This document shows, piece after piece, positions 50,788-59,027 of a DNA stretch of 64,000 nt (position 1 is its first letter; each line of letters starts with the position of its first letter). The position numbers were made by a program, and so were the translations under genes. Source of the DNA: Nocardioides sp. (GTDB lineage: Bacteria; Actinomycetota; Actinomycetes; Propionibacteriales; Nocardioidaceae); the NCBI GenBank assembly GCA_037045645.1, contig JBAOIH010000004.1, forward strand, positions 488,061 to 552,060, read 5' to 3'. Below the pieces are notes generated by a model. The model did not search any database and was not told the origin of the DNA. It saw nothing but the letters and a program-made list of their open reading frames with translations.

Positions 50788-51954
50788 GTGTCGGACACCT
50801 CAGGCAACGTTGCCCGCTTGGCGATCATCGGCGGCGGTCAGTTGGCCCGGATGATGGCCGCGCCGGCCAACGCGATGGGACTCCCGCTGCGCCTGCTCGC
50901 GGAGGCCGAGGGCGTCAGCGCCGCGCAGGTGATCCCCGACCACCAGGTCGGCGACTATCGCGATCTCGCGTCCTTGCGCGCGATCACCCGGGGTTGTGAC
51001 GTGGTGACGTTCGACCATGAGCATGTCCCGACCGAACACCTCCATGCGCTCGAGGGGGACGGGCTGGCCGTACGCCCCGGGCCTGAGGCTTTGGTCTATG
51101 CCCAGGACAAGGGGCTGATGCGTGAACGGCTGGCTGCACTCGACGTGCCCTGCCCGCGCAACGCGATCGTCACCGACGTTGCCGCGGTCGAGGAGTTCGG
51201 CCTGCCGTGCGTGCTGAAGACCACGCGCGGAGGGTACGACGGCAAGGGCGTGTGGTTCGTCTCCACGGCGGCCGACTGCGCCGAGGCATTCGAGGTCGCC
51301 GCACGCACGGGCGTACGCCTTCTTGCCGAGGAACGCGTCGACTTCACCCGCGAACTCTCCGCTCTCGTGGCGCGGGCGCCTAGCGGCCAGGCCGCTGCCT
51401 ACCCGGTCGTGCAGACGACCCAGATCGACGGCATCTGCCGGGAAGTGATCGCCCCGGCGCCTGCGCTCGATGCCGATCTGGCCGCCCGCGCGCAACGGAT
51501 CGCCCTCGACATCGCCGGTGCGCTGGGCGTGACCGGCATCCTGGCCGTCGAACTCTTCGAGACCCGTGACGGCCGGATCCTGGTCAACGAGTTGGCGATG
51601 CGCCCGCACAACACCGGGCACTGGTCCCAGGACGGCGCGGTGACCTCACAGTTCGAGAATCACCTGCGAGCGGTCTTGGACCTGCCACTCGGTGCCCCGA
51701 CGGCACGAGCGCCGTGGACGGTGATGGTCAACATCCTGGGGGGCGAGGCGGAGACCGGCAGCCTGTGGGACGGCTATCCGCACGCGCTCGCGCGCGATCC
51801 CCGCCTGCGGGTGCACCTGTATGGCAAGGACCTGCGGCCGGGCCGCAAGGTCGGGCACGTCAATGCGTACGGCGACGACCTCGACGACTGTCTGGAGCGC
51901 GCGCGTCATGCAGCCGCCTGGTTCGCCGGTGAACTCGGCGAGGAGAGTGAGTGA
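50788..51954 (+). CDS. purK: N5-carboxyaminoimidazole ribonucleotide synthase
   Basis: The 388-residue ATP-grasp enzyme makes N5-CAIR from AIR, bicarbonate and ATP in purine synthesis. Seen are AIIGGGQLARMMA, VTFDHEHVP, CVLKTTRGGYDGKGVW (ATP loop), VELFETRDGRILVNELAMRPHNTGHW and the C-terminal YGKDLRPGRKVGHV. It is followed by purE, the usual pair. Confidence 0.95.
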   Translation: MSDTSGNVARLAIIGGGQLARMMAAPANAMGLPLRLLAEAEGVSAAQVIPDHQVGDYRDLASLRAITRGCDVVTFDHEHVPTEHLHALEGDGLAVRPGPEALVYAQDKGLMRERLAALDVPCPRNAIVTDVAAVEEFGLPCVLKTTRGGYDGKGVWFVSTAADCAEAFEVAARTGVRLLAEERVDFTRELSALVARAPSGQAAAYPVVQTTQIDGICREVIAPAPALDADLAARAQRIALDIAGALGVTGILAVELFETRDGRILVNELAMRPHNTGHWSQDGAVTSQFENHLRAVLDLPLGAPTARAPWTVMVNILGGEAETGSLWDGYPHALARDPRLRVHLYGKDLRPGRKVGHVNAYGDDLDDCLERARHAAAWFAGELGEESE

Positions 51955-51958
51955 GCAG

Positions 51959-52456
51959 ATGAGGACGACTGACCCCGTGGTCGGCATCGTGATGGGTTCG
52001 GACTCGGACTGGCCGGTGATGCAGGCAGCTGCCGAAGCGTTGGAGGAGTTCGAGGTCGCCTATGAAGCCGACGTCGTCTCGGCGCACCGGATGCCCGACC
52101 GGATGCTGGCGTACGGTCGCGAGGCCGCGGATCGCGGGCTGCGGGCGATCATCGCGGGCGCCGGTGGTGCTGCTCACCTGCCGGGGATGTTGGCCGCGGT
52201 GACACCCCTGCCGGTGATCGGGGTGCCGGTGCCGCTCAAGCACCTCGACGGGATGGACTCCCTGCTCTCGATCGTGCAGATGCCCGCAGGGGTTCCCGTG
52301 GCCACCGTCTCGATCGGCAATGCGCGCAACGCCGGGTTGCTGGCCGTACGCATCCTGGCCGCGGCCGAGGCGGACCTGCGAGCCCGGATGGTCTCGTTCC
52401 AAGACGACCTGCGCCTGGCCGCGGAGGCCAAGGGCAGCGTCGTGCGCGGCGAGTGA
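51959..52456 (+). CDS. purE: N5-carboxyaminoimidazole ribonucleotide mutase
   Basis: The product has 165 residues. GIVMGSDSDWPVM (phosphate loop), VVSAHRMPDRM with the catalytic histidine, IIAGAGGAAHLPGMLAA and VPLKHLDGMDSLLSIVQMPAGVPVATV identify PurE class I. It converts N5-CAIR to CAIR. The ATG at 51959 has AGGAG 13 bases upstream; a GTG at 51947 is an alternative. Coupled to purK. Confidence 0.95.
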   Translation: MRTTDPVVGIVMGSDSDWPVMQAAAEALEEFEVAYEADVVSAHRMPDRMLAYGREAADRGLRAIIAGAGGAAHLPGMLAAVTPLPVIGVPVPLKHLDGMDSLLSIVQMPAGVPVATVSIGNARNAGLLAVRILAAAEADLRARMVSFQDDLRLAAEAKGSVVRGE

Positions 52457-52463
52457 GGTTCCG

Positions 52464-52469
52464 TAGGAT
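52464..52469 (+). promoter_or_regulatory. -10 box, leaderless promoter of the second acyl-CoA dehydrogenase
   Basis: TAGGAT is followed by six bases and ATG 52476. Confidence 0.5.
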
Positions 52470-52475
52470 CCGAGC

Positions 52476-53648
52476 ATGAGTGACTTCCCGATGTATGCGC
52501 TGTCCGAGGAACACCAGGCGATCCGGGAGGCCGTTCGCGATCTGTGCGACGCCAAGGTCGCCCCCTACGCGGCCGTGGTGGACGAAGAGGCGCGCTACCC
52601 GCACGAAGCCGCGGCTGCCCTGTTGGCGGCCGACTTCCATGCTCCGCACGTGCCCGAGGAGTACGGCGGTGCCGGCGCGGACGCTCTGGCCACGTGCCTG
52701 GTGATCGAGGAGGTCGCGCGTGCCTGCGTGTCGTCCTCGCTGATCCCGGCGGTGAACAAACTCGGCTCGCTGCCCGTGCAGATCGCGGGATCGGAAGACC
52801 TCAAGAAGAAGTACCTCACCAAGCTCGCTGCCGGCGAGGGCGGTTTCTCGTACTGCCTCTCCGAGCCGGACGCCGGCTCGGACGCGGGCGGGATGAAGTG
52901 CACCGCCGTACGCGATGGCGACGACTGGGTCCTCAACGGCGTGAAGCGCTGGATCACCAACGCGGGGGAGTCGGAGTACTACACCGTGATGGCGGTGACC
53001 GACCCCGAGAAGAAGACTCGCGGCGGCATCAGCGCGTTCGTGGTCGAGAAATCCGACGACGGCGTCTCGTTCGGGGCGCCCGAGAAGAAGCTCGGCATCA
53101 AGGGCTCGCCGACCAAGGAGGTCTACCTCGACAACGTCCGGATCCCCGGTGACCGGATCATCGGCGAGGTCGGCTCTGGGTTCGCGACCGCGATGAAGAC
53201 CCTCGACCACACCCGCGTCACCATCGCGGCCCAAGCCGTCGGTGTTGCTCAGGGCGCGCTGGACTACGCGCTCACGTACGCCCAGGAGCGTCAGCAGTTC
53301 GGCAAGTCGATCTCCGACTTCCAGGGCCTTCAGTTCCTGCTCGCCGACATGGGCATGAAGGTCGAGGCGGCACGGCAGTTGACGTACGCCGCTGCGGGAC
53401 GCTCCGAGCGTGGCGACAAGGATCTGACGTTCTTCGGTGCTGCGGCCAAGTGCTTCGCCTCCGACACCGCCATGCAGGTGAGCGTCGACGCGGTCCAGGT
53501 GCTCGGCGGCTATGGCTACACCCGCGACTACCCGGTCGAGCGGATGATGCGGGATGCCAAGATCACCCAGATCTACGAAGGCACCAACCAGGTGCAGCGC
53601 ATCGTGATGGCGCGCCAACTGCTCGCTGGGATTCAGTCGGAGATCTGA
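52476..53648 (+). CDS. Acyl-CoA dehydrogenase
   Basis: The product has 390 residues: SYCLSEPDAGSDAGGMK, WITNAGESEYY, ERQQFGKSISDFQGLQF, QVLGGYGYTRDYPVERMMRD and IYEGTNQVQRIVMARQ with the catalytic glutamate in YEGT. It resembles the isovaleryl/short-chain group and the actinobacterial FadE25-like enzymes. A position after purKE and near carboxylase genes is common in actinobacteria. It reads toward the ceramidase-like gene, and the two 3' ends overlap by 16 bases. Confidence 0.93.
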   Translation: MSDFPMYALSEEHQAIREAVRDLCDAKVAPYAAVVDEEARYPHEAAAALLAADFHAPHVPEEYGGAGADALATCLVIEEVARACVSSSLIPAVNKLGSLPVQIAGSEDLKKKYLTKLAAGEGGFSYCLSEPDAGSDAGGMKCTAVRDGDDWVLNGVKRWITNAGESEYYTVMAVTDPEKKTRGGISAFVVEKSDDGVSFGAPEKKLGIKGSPTKEVYLDNVRIPGDRIIGEVGSGFATAMKTLDHTRVTIAAQAVGVAQGALDYALTYAQERQQFGKSISDFQGLQFLLADMGMKVEAARQLTYAAAGRSERGDKDLTFFGAAAKCFASDTAMQVSVDAVQVLGGYGYTRDYPVERMMRDAKITQIYEGTNQVQRIVMARQLLAGIQSEI

Positions 53649-54409
53649 CGCTCGCTGGCGTAGAGCCGGAAGAGGAAGTACGCCGCCACGGCACACAGCA
53701 GGTGCCACACCGCGTGCGCCTGGATCAGGGAGTGCGGGTCACACCAGCCGTGCTGGCCGAGGTTCCAGATCGCGAACGCCGTGAGCATCGAGCCGAGTGC
53801 CGCGAAGCCGTACGCCATGCGCCGCCGCGTCGCCCCGCGCCGCCAGCACAGCGTCTCGAAGACCACGGCCGCGATCAGCAGGGCGGCGAAGGCCAGGTTG
53901 CCGGCGTACTGCACGACCGGGATCGGCCGCGACCAGAGCCCGGCCACCTCGCACGCGGCGACACAGACGACGAAAGCAGCCGCGAACGCTGTCGGGCCGC
54001 GACGCGCCCAGCGAGCCCAGCCGTACGCGGCCGCGAATCCCGCCACCAGGTACATGCTCAGCATGTCGAGGTGTCCGCCCCACGCGCTCTGGGTGGCGTG
54101 CATGGCGGCCGAGGCCGGACCGAGCAGCACCACCACGCAGGCGTACGCCGTGGCGAGCGACCGGCTCAGCGTGCCCAGGAACTCGGGGCGTCCGGCCTGC
54201 CAGGCCGCCAGCAGCCCGGCGAGCACGAAGCCGACGTTGGACAGGGTGTTGGCGGGCTGCTTGATCAGGCCGTCGCGGGCGGCTTCACAGAAGACGGCGC
54301 CCCGGCCGACGTCCGGGCCCAGCCAGCCGTACGTCATCGCCAGCGCGAGCAGCCCGATCGAGAGTGACGCCGTGAGTCCCGCGGCGATCAGTGGACGGTG
54401 GTCGGGCAT
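53633..54409 (-). CDS. Ceramidase-like (CREST superfamily) membrane hydrolase
   Basis: The 258-residue protein has seven helices and the alkaline ceramidase/CREST pattern: FCEAARDGLIKQPANTLSNVGF at the start (C-E-A, then N-T-x-SN), HATQSAWGGHLDMLSMYL with His and Asp, and the C-terminal QHGWCDPHSLIQAHAVWHLLCA with two histidines. These residues form the zinc amidase site in family members. The substrate may be a lipid amide or another membrane compound. ATG 54409 is divergent from the mshC-like gene only ten bases away. Confidence 0.8.
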   Translation of the reverse strand: MPDHRPLIAAGLTASLSIGLLALAMTYGWLGPDVGRGAVFCEAARDGLIKQPANTLSNVGFVLAGLLAAWQAGRPEFLGTLSRSLATAYACVVVLLGPASAAMHATQSAWGGHLDMLSMYLVAGFAAAYGWARWARRGPTAFAAAFVVCVAACEVAGLWSRPIPVVQYAGNLAFAALLIAAVVFETLCWRRGATRRRMAYGFAALGSMLTAFAIWNLGQHGWCDPHSLIQAHAVWHLLCAVAAYFLFRLYASERQISD

Positions 54410-54418
54410 GATCAGAGC

Positions 54419-55579
54419 ATGACAGTGGCAGGTCCTGGAGTGGTCGGCAACAGCGGTCGTTATGAGTTGTCCCGAACCTTGGGTCCACGCCCCGCCGACT
54501 TCGTGTTGGCCGGTGAGCCGCTGCCCCTGGCGGGGACCATGCGGGTCTACACCTGCGGCATCACGCCCTACGACGTCACCCACCTGGGACATGCGGCGAC
54601 CTTCGCCTGGGCTGATCTGCTGCTCACCTTGGCACGTGCCGTCGACCTCAAGACCGTGAGTTGTCGCAACGTCACCGATGTCGACGACGTGCTTACCGAG
54701 GCGGCGGAGCGGCACAGCAGGCACTACGACGAGTTCGCGGTCACCCAGGAGTTCCTCTTCGACCGGGACATGCGCGATCTGTCCATCGCACGCCCGGATA
54801 TCGCCCCACGCGCCCACACCCACGTCAACCAGGTCATCCAACTGACCGAAGCGCTGCTGCGACTCGGGCAGGCGTACGAAGTCGGTGGCACGGTGTTCTT
54901 CACCGCTCCCGCCTCCTTGTCGCACGGTGGCCTGGAGGAGGCTCAGGCGTTGGCGGCGCTGCGCGAATTCGGCGACGAGATCGAAGGGCGTCGCACGCCG
55001 TGGGACGTCGCCTTGTGGCGCCCGTCCGGCGAGGACCATCCGGCCTGGCCGAGCCCGTGGGGTTGGGGCCGCCCGGCCTGGCACGTCGAATGTGCCGCGA
55101 TGGCCGCCACCGTCTTCGGCTCGGGAGTCGACGTGCTCGTCGGAGGCGCCGACCTGGCGTTCCCGCACCATGCCTATCAGGCCGCGATGGTAGAGGCGCT
55201 CAGCGGCGCCGCACCGTTCGCCCGGCGCCAGGTGCACGTCGGGACGGTGTGTGTGGACGGGGCGAAGATGGCCAAGTCCACCGGCAACCTGGTCCTGGTC
55301 CGCGACCTGCTCGCCCAGCACAGCGCGGCAGCCGTACGCCTGCTGCTGCTCGATCGCCGGTGGTCCGAGCCGTGGACCTATGAGGTCTCGATGCTCGACG
55401 AAGCCGCAGATCGGCTGGAGCGTCTGCGGGTCTCCGCGGGACGTCGCGGCTCGGAGGCGGGGCGCGACGAGGTGATCGCCGCACTCCTGGCCGACCTCGA
55501 CGTGCCGCGTGCTCTCGATGTGGCAGAGGAGTCCGGCGGCCCCGCCGCCCGCGCCGCCCTCGACCTGTTGAAGTTGTAG
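54419..55579 (+). CDS. mshC: Cysteinyl-tRNA-synthetase-fold ligase, probable MshC
   Basis: The 386-residue protein has YTCGITPYDVTHLGHAATF (HIGH motif with zinc cysteine), WHVECAAMA (second cysteine), AFPHHAYQAAM and KMAKSTGNLVLVRDLL (KMSKS). MshC joins cysteine to GlcN-Ins in mycothiol synthesis. Lack of the CysRS anticodon-binding C-terminus and of the second glutamate after PHH agrees with MshC, which uses three protein zinc ligands. The sequence is shorter than usual MshC and the KMSKS is altered, so a paralog of other function is possible. Confidence 0.65.
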   Translation: MTVAGPGVVGNSGRYELSRTLGPRPADFVLAGEPLPLAGTMRVYTCGITPYDVTHLGHAATFAWADLLLTLARAVDLKTVSCRNVTDVDDVLTEAAERHSRHYDEFAVTQEFLFDRDMRDLSIARPDIAPRAHTHVNQVIQLTEALLRLGQAYEVGGTVFFTAPASLSHGGLEEAQALAALREFGDEIEGRRTPWDVALWRPSGEDHPAWPSPWGWGRPAWHVECAAMAATVFGSGVDVLVGGADLAFPHHAYQAAMVEALSGAAPFARRQVHVGTVCVDGAKMAKSTGNLVLVRDLLAQHSAAAVRLLLLDRRWSEPWTYEVSMLDEAADRLERLRVSAGRRGSEAGRDEVIAALLADLDVPRALDVAEESGGPAARAALDLLKL

Positions 55580-55599
55580 CTCAGCCCGCGATTTGTCCG

Positions 55600-56598
55600 C
55601 TAAGCCCCCGGTTCTCCGGTGGTTGAGCGGACAGGGGTCCGCTCAACCCCAGCCGAGGCGCGCAAGAACTCGGCCACCTCGCCCCCCGTCGGCGCCGTGG
55701 CCGGGCCGCGCCGGGTCACCTTGATCGCCGCCGCGGCGTTGGCCCGTCGACACGCCTCGACCCAGTCGCGACCGGCGGCGATCTCGGCCATCAAGGCGCC
55801 GGTGTGGGTGTCGCCCGCGCCGTTGGTGTCCACGGGTTCTTGTGGGAAGCCGGGCACCAGGGTCGTACGTCCTGACACCGTCACCGCGCAGCCGAGCGGG
55901 CCGTCGCGCACGAGGGTGATCGCGTCGCCGCGCAACAGCGGAGCGATCGCCGACGCGGGATCGGCCATCGTGTCGGCGTCGGCGGGCAGGGGAGCGCCGA
56001 GTGCGGCCAGCAGGTCGGCGGCCTCCTCGGCGTTGCTGGTCCAGATGTCGGTATGCCCCAACATCGTCGACCGCACCTGCGCAGGCAGGCCGGCGAAGGC
56101 CGCGCCCGGATCCAGCACCACGACGACTTCAGGAGCCAAGGTCGCAAGCCAAGCCAGCAACGGGTCGCGGGTCGATTGCAAGGCCAGCGAATAGCCCGTG
56201 ACGCACACCAGATCGCCCGGTGACGGCGCCGAGGCGGACAGCGACGACACGCTGATCTCGCGCTCGGCCCCCAACTCGGTGACGAACGTACGCTCCGCCG
56301 ACGGCTCGACCAGCACCAGGCAGGCGGCGGTGTCGCGAGACACGATCGGTGCGGCTGAGGCGGAGATCCCCTCGCCGGCCAGCGCCGAGCGGATCAGATC
56401 GCCATTGGGTCCGGTGCCGTGCGCGCCCGCGAGCACACATGATGCACCGAACCGCGCTGCCGCCACGAGCACGTTGACCGACCCTCCGGCATAGCGAGTC
56501 GAGGAGGTGGCCATCACGTTCTGTCCGCGCCGCGGCAGCGCGGGCACTTCGAGGACGACGTCGACCAGGGCCTGGCCGGTGTGGATGACTCGGGTCAC
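55600..56598 (-). CDS. PfkB-family carbohydrate kinase
   Basis: The product has 332 residues: N-terminal RYAGGSVNVLVAAARFGA (sugar site), central IWTSNAEEAADLL and C-terminal PVDTNGAGDTHTGALMAEIA with the anion hole and catalytic aspartate (GAGD). It phosphorylates a sugar or nucleoside. The coupled isochorismatase-like gene upstream (GTGA overlap) suggests a small salvage operon. The last codons lie in a perfect hairpin (55621-55648). Confidence 0.85.
   Translation of the reverse strand: MTRVIHTGQALVDVVLEVPALPRRGQNVMATSSTRYAGGSVNVLVAAARFGASCVLAGAHGTGPNGDLIRSALAGEGISASAAPIVSRDTAACLVLVEPSAERTFVTELGAEREISVSSLSASAPSPGDLVCVTGYSLALQSTRDPLLAWLATLAPEVVVVLDPGAAFAGLPAQVRSTMLGHTDIWTSNAEEAADLLAALGAPLPADADTMADPASAIAPLLRGDAITLVRDGPLGCAVTVSGRTTLVPGFPQEPVDTNGAGDTHTGALMAEIAAGRDWVEACRRANAAAAIKVTRRGPATAPTGGEVAEFLRASAGVERTPVRSTTGEPGA
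55621..55648. repeat. Perfect hairpin GGTTGAGCGGAC/GTCCGCTCAACC
   Basis: Twelve-base arms with a four-base loop lie between converging genes, inside the 3' end of the kinase gene. It may end transcription from mshC, although no T-tract follows. The sequence style matches the other dispersed GGTTGAG-type repeats here. Confidence 0.6.
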
Positions 56599-57146
56599 CC
56601 GAGCACCTCCGCGCTGGTCGCGAGGGTGATCTGTGGCGGATAGAGCGCCATCACGTCCAGCGCCGCCCGGTGATTCTGCGGCGTCGAACCCGCGCAGGCA
56701 TCGGTCACCACGGTCAAGGTGGCGCCCGCGTCCGCCGCGGCCAAGGCAGTCGAGATGACGCAGCAATCCGTGGACACGCCGGTCACCACCAGGCGCGGCG
56801 TGGCTCCCGTGAGCGTTGCCAGCGCCGGACCCCACTTGCCGAAGGTCGTCGCGGTGAACACCTGGGCGTCGAGCTCGGCCAACTCGGGCACGATGTCGAA
56901 CTTCGGGTCGTCCGAGGCAACGTCGGCCATCGGCCAGGCCACCAGATAGGGCCCCCACGAACCCATCGGCTCGTCGGGCGCCACCCACCGCGTCACGATC
57001 ACCCGACCTGCGAATCGCTGCGCGAGTCGGCGTACGGGCGCCACGATGTCGGCGAACATCGGCGACCCCCACTCGCTGTCGGGGGAGGCGAAGATGTGTT
57101 GCGGGTCGATCACGAGGAGCCAGGCGTCCTCGAACTGGTCGCTCAT
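56595..57146 (-). CDS. Isochorismatase-like cysteine hydrolase
   Basis: The product has 183 residues: catalytic triad aspartate in LLVIDPQHIF, lysine in TTFGKWG and cysteine in GVSTDCCVISTA. This is the nicotinamidase/N-carbamoylsarcosine amidase class, which hydrolyses small amides. With a PfkB kinase downstream, pyridine nucleoside or sugar-amide salvage is possible but not shown. Confidence 0.85.
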   Translation of the reverse strand: MSDQFEDAWLLVIDPQHIFASPDSEWGSPMFADIVAPVRRLAQRFAGRVIVTRWVAPDEPMGSWGPYLVAWPMADVASDDPKFDIVPELAELDAQVFTATTFGKWGPALATLTGATPRLVVTGVSTDCCVISTALAAADAGATLTVVTDACAGSTPQNHRAALDVMALYPPQITLATSAEVLG

Positions 57147-57170
57147 GGGAGCAGTGTGGCAGCGAGAGGG

Positions 57171-58400
57171 CTACTGGCGGGCGCGCCCCGTCGGCGTGCA
57201 ACTAGACCCAGGGATCGACGACCCCTCCCGCAACGCGGTGAGCAGCGGTTTGGCCCGTTCGGCGTCCATCACGAGCCGGTTGGGGTCGCTGGGTGCTGGC
57301 AGATTGGGCAGCGTGCAGGTCTTGCGGCCACCGGCCATTGCCAGCGCGAAGCGCCCCAGGGCGTACGGCCCCATCTCGTCGTCGATCCGGATCGAGTCAC
57401 CGGCAGCCTGGTTGATCCGCACGTAGCGCCACGGGTTGACGAACGTCATCGGCGACTTGGCCTTGCCGCCGAGCGCCCCGATCACCTCACGCTGCCGCGC
57501 GACTCGGTCGAGGTCACTCAATGCGGTGACGTGACGCGAACGCGAGTACGCCAACGCGGTCATCCCGTCGACCTCCTGGCACCCCTTCTTGATGTCGAGG
57601 CGCGCCATCGGGTCTTTCATATCGATCTTGGGACAGATCTCCACGCCACCAAGGGCATCGACGGTGTTGATCACCGAACCGAAGCCAAGCTCGACCGCAT
57701 GATCGATGTGCAGCCCGGTCAACTTCTCCACCGTGGCCACCAGCAACGGGGCGCCGCCGCGGGCAAAGGCCGAGTTGATCATCCCGGTCCCGTGATCGGG
57801 GATCTCGGCGAGCGTGTCGCGGGGAATCGACATCATCGTGTCGTCGCCGGCCCCGGTATGCAGCACGATGATCGTGTCGGTGTTGGTGCCACCTCGTGGA
57901 CCGGTCTTCAGCGCCTTGCGCTGGGCCGGGCTGAGGTCGTCGGCCTTGTCCGAGCCGATGATCAGATAGTTGGTTCCGGCCGTGTCGCCGGGCCGGTCGC
58001 CGGATGGGGCCGCGTCGACGGAGTCGATCTTCGACCACGTCCACAGCGGCACCGCGAGCAAGAACACCAGCCACAGCACGAGCAGCCACACCAGCCAACG
58101 CAGGCGCGGTCGACGACGTGGCGCTCGCGGTGGCCGGGCGCTGTCGCGAGGTGGCGCGGGCGGGGGAGCGAAGGGTCGCTGTTCGCCTCGGGACACGGTC
58201 GGCATCACCTTCGTCTCGGGCGCCCGGTCACGAGGCGGTGGCATCGACCGCGCTCGATCGTGGGCCGTCGGGATGGCTCGCGTACGGTCGTCGGCCCCGG
58301 CCGAGCCTGCCGCGGAGGGCCGCTCGCCATAGAGCCACTCGTACTCCGCGCTGCCCTCCTCGGGGGCGCCGGACCCGGATCCCCGAGGGCGGTCTGTCAT
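57171..58400 (-). CDS. LytR-CpsA-Psr (LCP) family cell-wall ligase
   Basis: The product has 409 residues. A long disordered cytoplasmic N-terminus rich in P, R and E (1-100), one helix (WLVWLLVLWLVFLLAVPLWTW), then the LCP domain: NYLIIGSDKADDL, TDTIIVLHTG, MMSIPRDTLAEIP, NSAFARGGAPLLVATVEKLTG and LAYSRSRHVTALSDLDRVARQ with conserved arginines. LCP proteins transfer polymers such as arabinogalactan or teichoic acid from lipid carriers to peptidoglycan. It is divergent from a thioesterase gene. Confidence 0.9.
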   Translation of the reverse strand: MTDRPRGSGSGAPEEGSAEYEWLYGERPSAAGSAGADDRTRAIPTAHDRARSMPPPRDRAPETKVMPTVSRGEQRPFAPPPAPPRDSARPPRAPRRRPRLRWLVWLLVLWLVFLLAVPLWTWSKIDSVDAAPSGDRPGDTAGTNYLIIGSDKADDLSPAQRKALKTGPRGGTNTDTIIVLHTGAGDDTMMSIPRDTLAEIPDHGTGMINSAFARGGAPLLVATVEKLTGLHIDHAVELGFGSVINTVDALGGVEICPKIDMKDPMARLDIKKGCQEVDGMTALAYSRSRHVTALSDLDRVARQREVIGALGGKAKSPMTFVNPWRYVRINQAAGDSIRIDDEMGPYALGRFALAMAGGRKTCTLPNLPAPSDPNRLVMDAERAKPLLTALREGSSIPGSSCTPTGRARQ

Positions 58401-58412
58401 GGTCCGAAACGC

Positions 58413-58418
58413 TACCGT
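58413..58418 (+). promoter_or_regulatory. -10 box, leaderless promoter of the thioesterase gene
   Basis: TACCGT is followed by seven bases and GTG 58426. This selects GTG 58426 over the frame's earlier GTG. Confidence 0.45.
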
Positions 58419-58425
58419 GCCGAGG

Positions 58426-58926
58426 GTGACCGAACCCGAAGCGCGGCCCGTCTCGTTCTCCCGCGTGTCCCTGGCGGACATGACCCATCCGTCCCAGGCC
58501 AACCTGCTCGGCAACCTGCACGGCGGCGAGATCATGAAGTTGGCCGACTCCACGGCCGGCGCGGTGGCCAATCGGCACAGCGGTGGTCCGGCGGTCACCG
58601 CCGCGATGGACGAGATGGTCTTCCTCGAACCCGTCCACGTCGGCGACATCGTCCGCACCTATGGGCAGGTGAATTGGGCCGGCCGCTCGTCGATGGAGAT
58701 CGGCGTACGAGTCGAGGCGCAGCCGTGGGGCAATGCGGCGGATCAGCCGGTGCACGTGGCGTCGGCATATTTCGTGTTCGTGGCAATCGACGATCACGGG
58801 GCGTCGCGTCGTGTGCCGGCATTGCTGATCGAGTCAGATGAGGACGCGCGTCGCCAGCGTGAGGCCGAGATCCGCCGGGCCAACCGCCTGGCGCGCAAGA
58901 CCGAGATCGACGCTGGGCGCAGTTGA
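58426..58926 (+). CDS. Acyl-CoA thioesterase (hot-dog fold, YciA/BACH type)
   Basis: The 166-residue protein has NLLGNLHGGEIMKLADSTAGAVANRH, the hot-dog helix with the catalytic aspartate and HGG, then MDEMVFLEPVHVGDIV and the strand WAGRSSMEIGVRVEA. It hydrolyses acyl-CoA. The C-terminal 35 residues are charged helix (EDARRQREAEIRRANRLARK), as in actinobacterial relatives. Confidence 0.9.
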   Translation: MTEPEARPVSFSRVSLADMTHPSQANLLGNLHGGEIMKLADSTAGAVANRHSGGPAVTAAMDEMVFLEPVHVGDIVRTYGQVNWAGRSSMEIGVRVEAQPWGNAADQPVHVASAYFVFVAIDDHGASRRVPALLIESDEDARRQREAEIRRANRLARKTEIDAGRS

Positions 58927-59027
58927 TCGCACCGGTCCGGCGCGTCATCGCGGCTGTGACGGGTGTGACTGGTGATACTTGCGGAGCCCACTCTCGTCTC
59001 CTTCCCCAGCCAAGAGAGGCATGCATC

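Noticed and set aside
53450..54367. Plus-strand frame across the ceramidase-like gene
   Set aside because: Composition is a shadow of the minus-strand membrane protein. It has no start signal or domain.
54410..55321. Upstream extension of the ceramidase-like frame
   Set aside because: It lies fully opposite the mshC-like gene and has no domain. The membrane protein begins properly at 54409.
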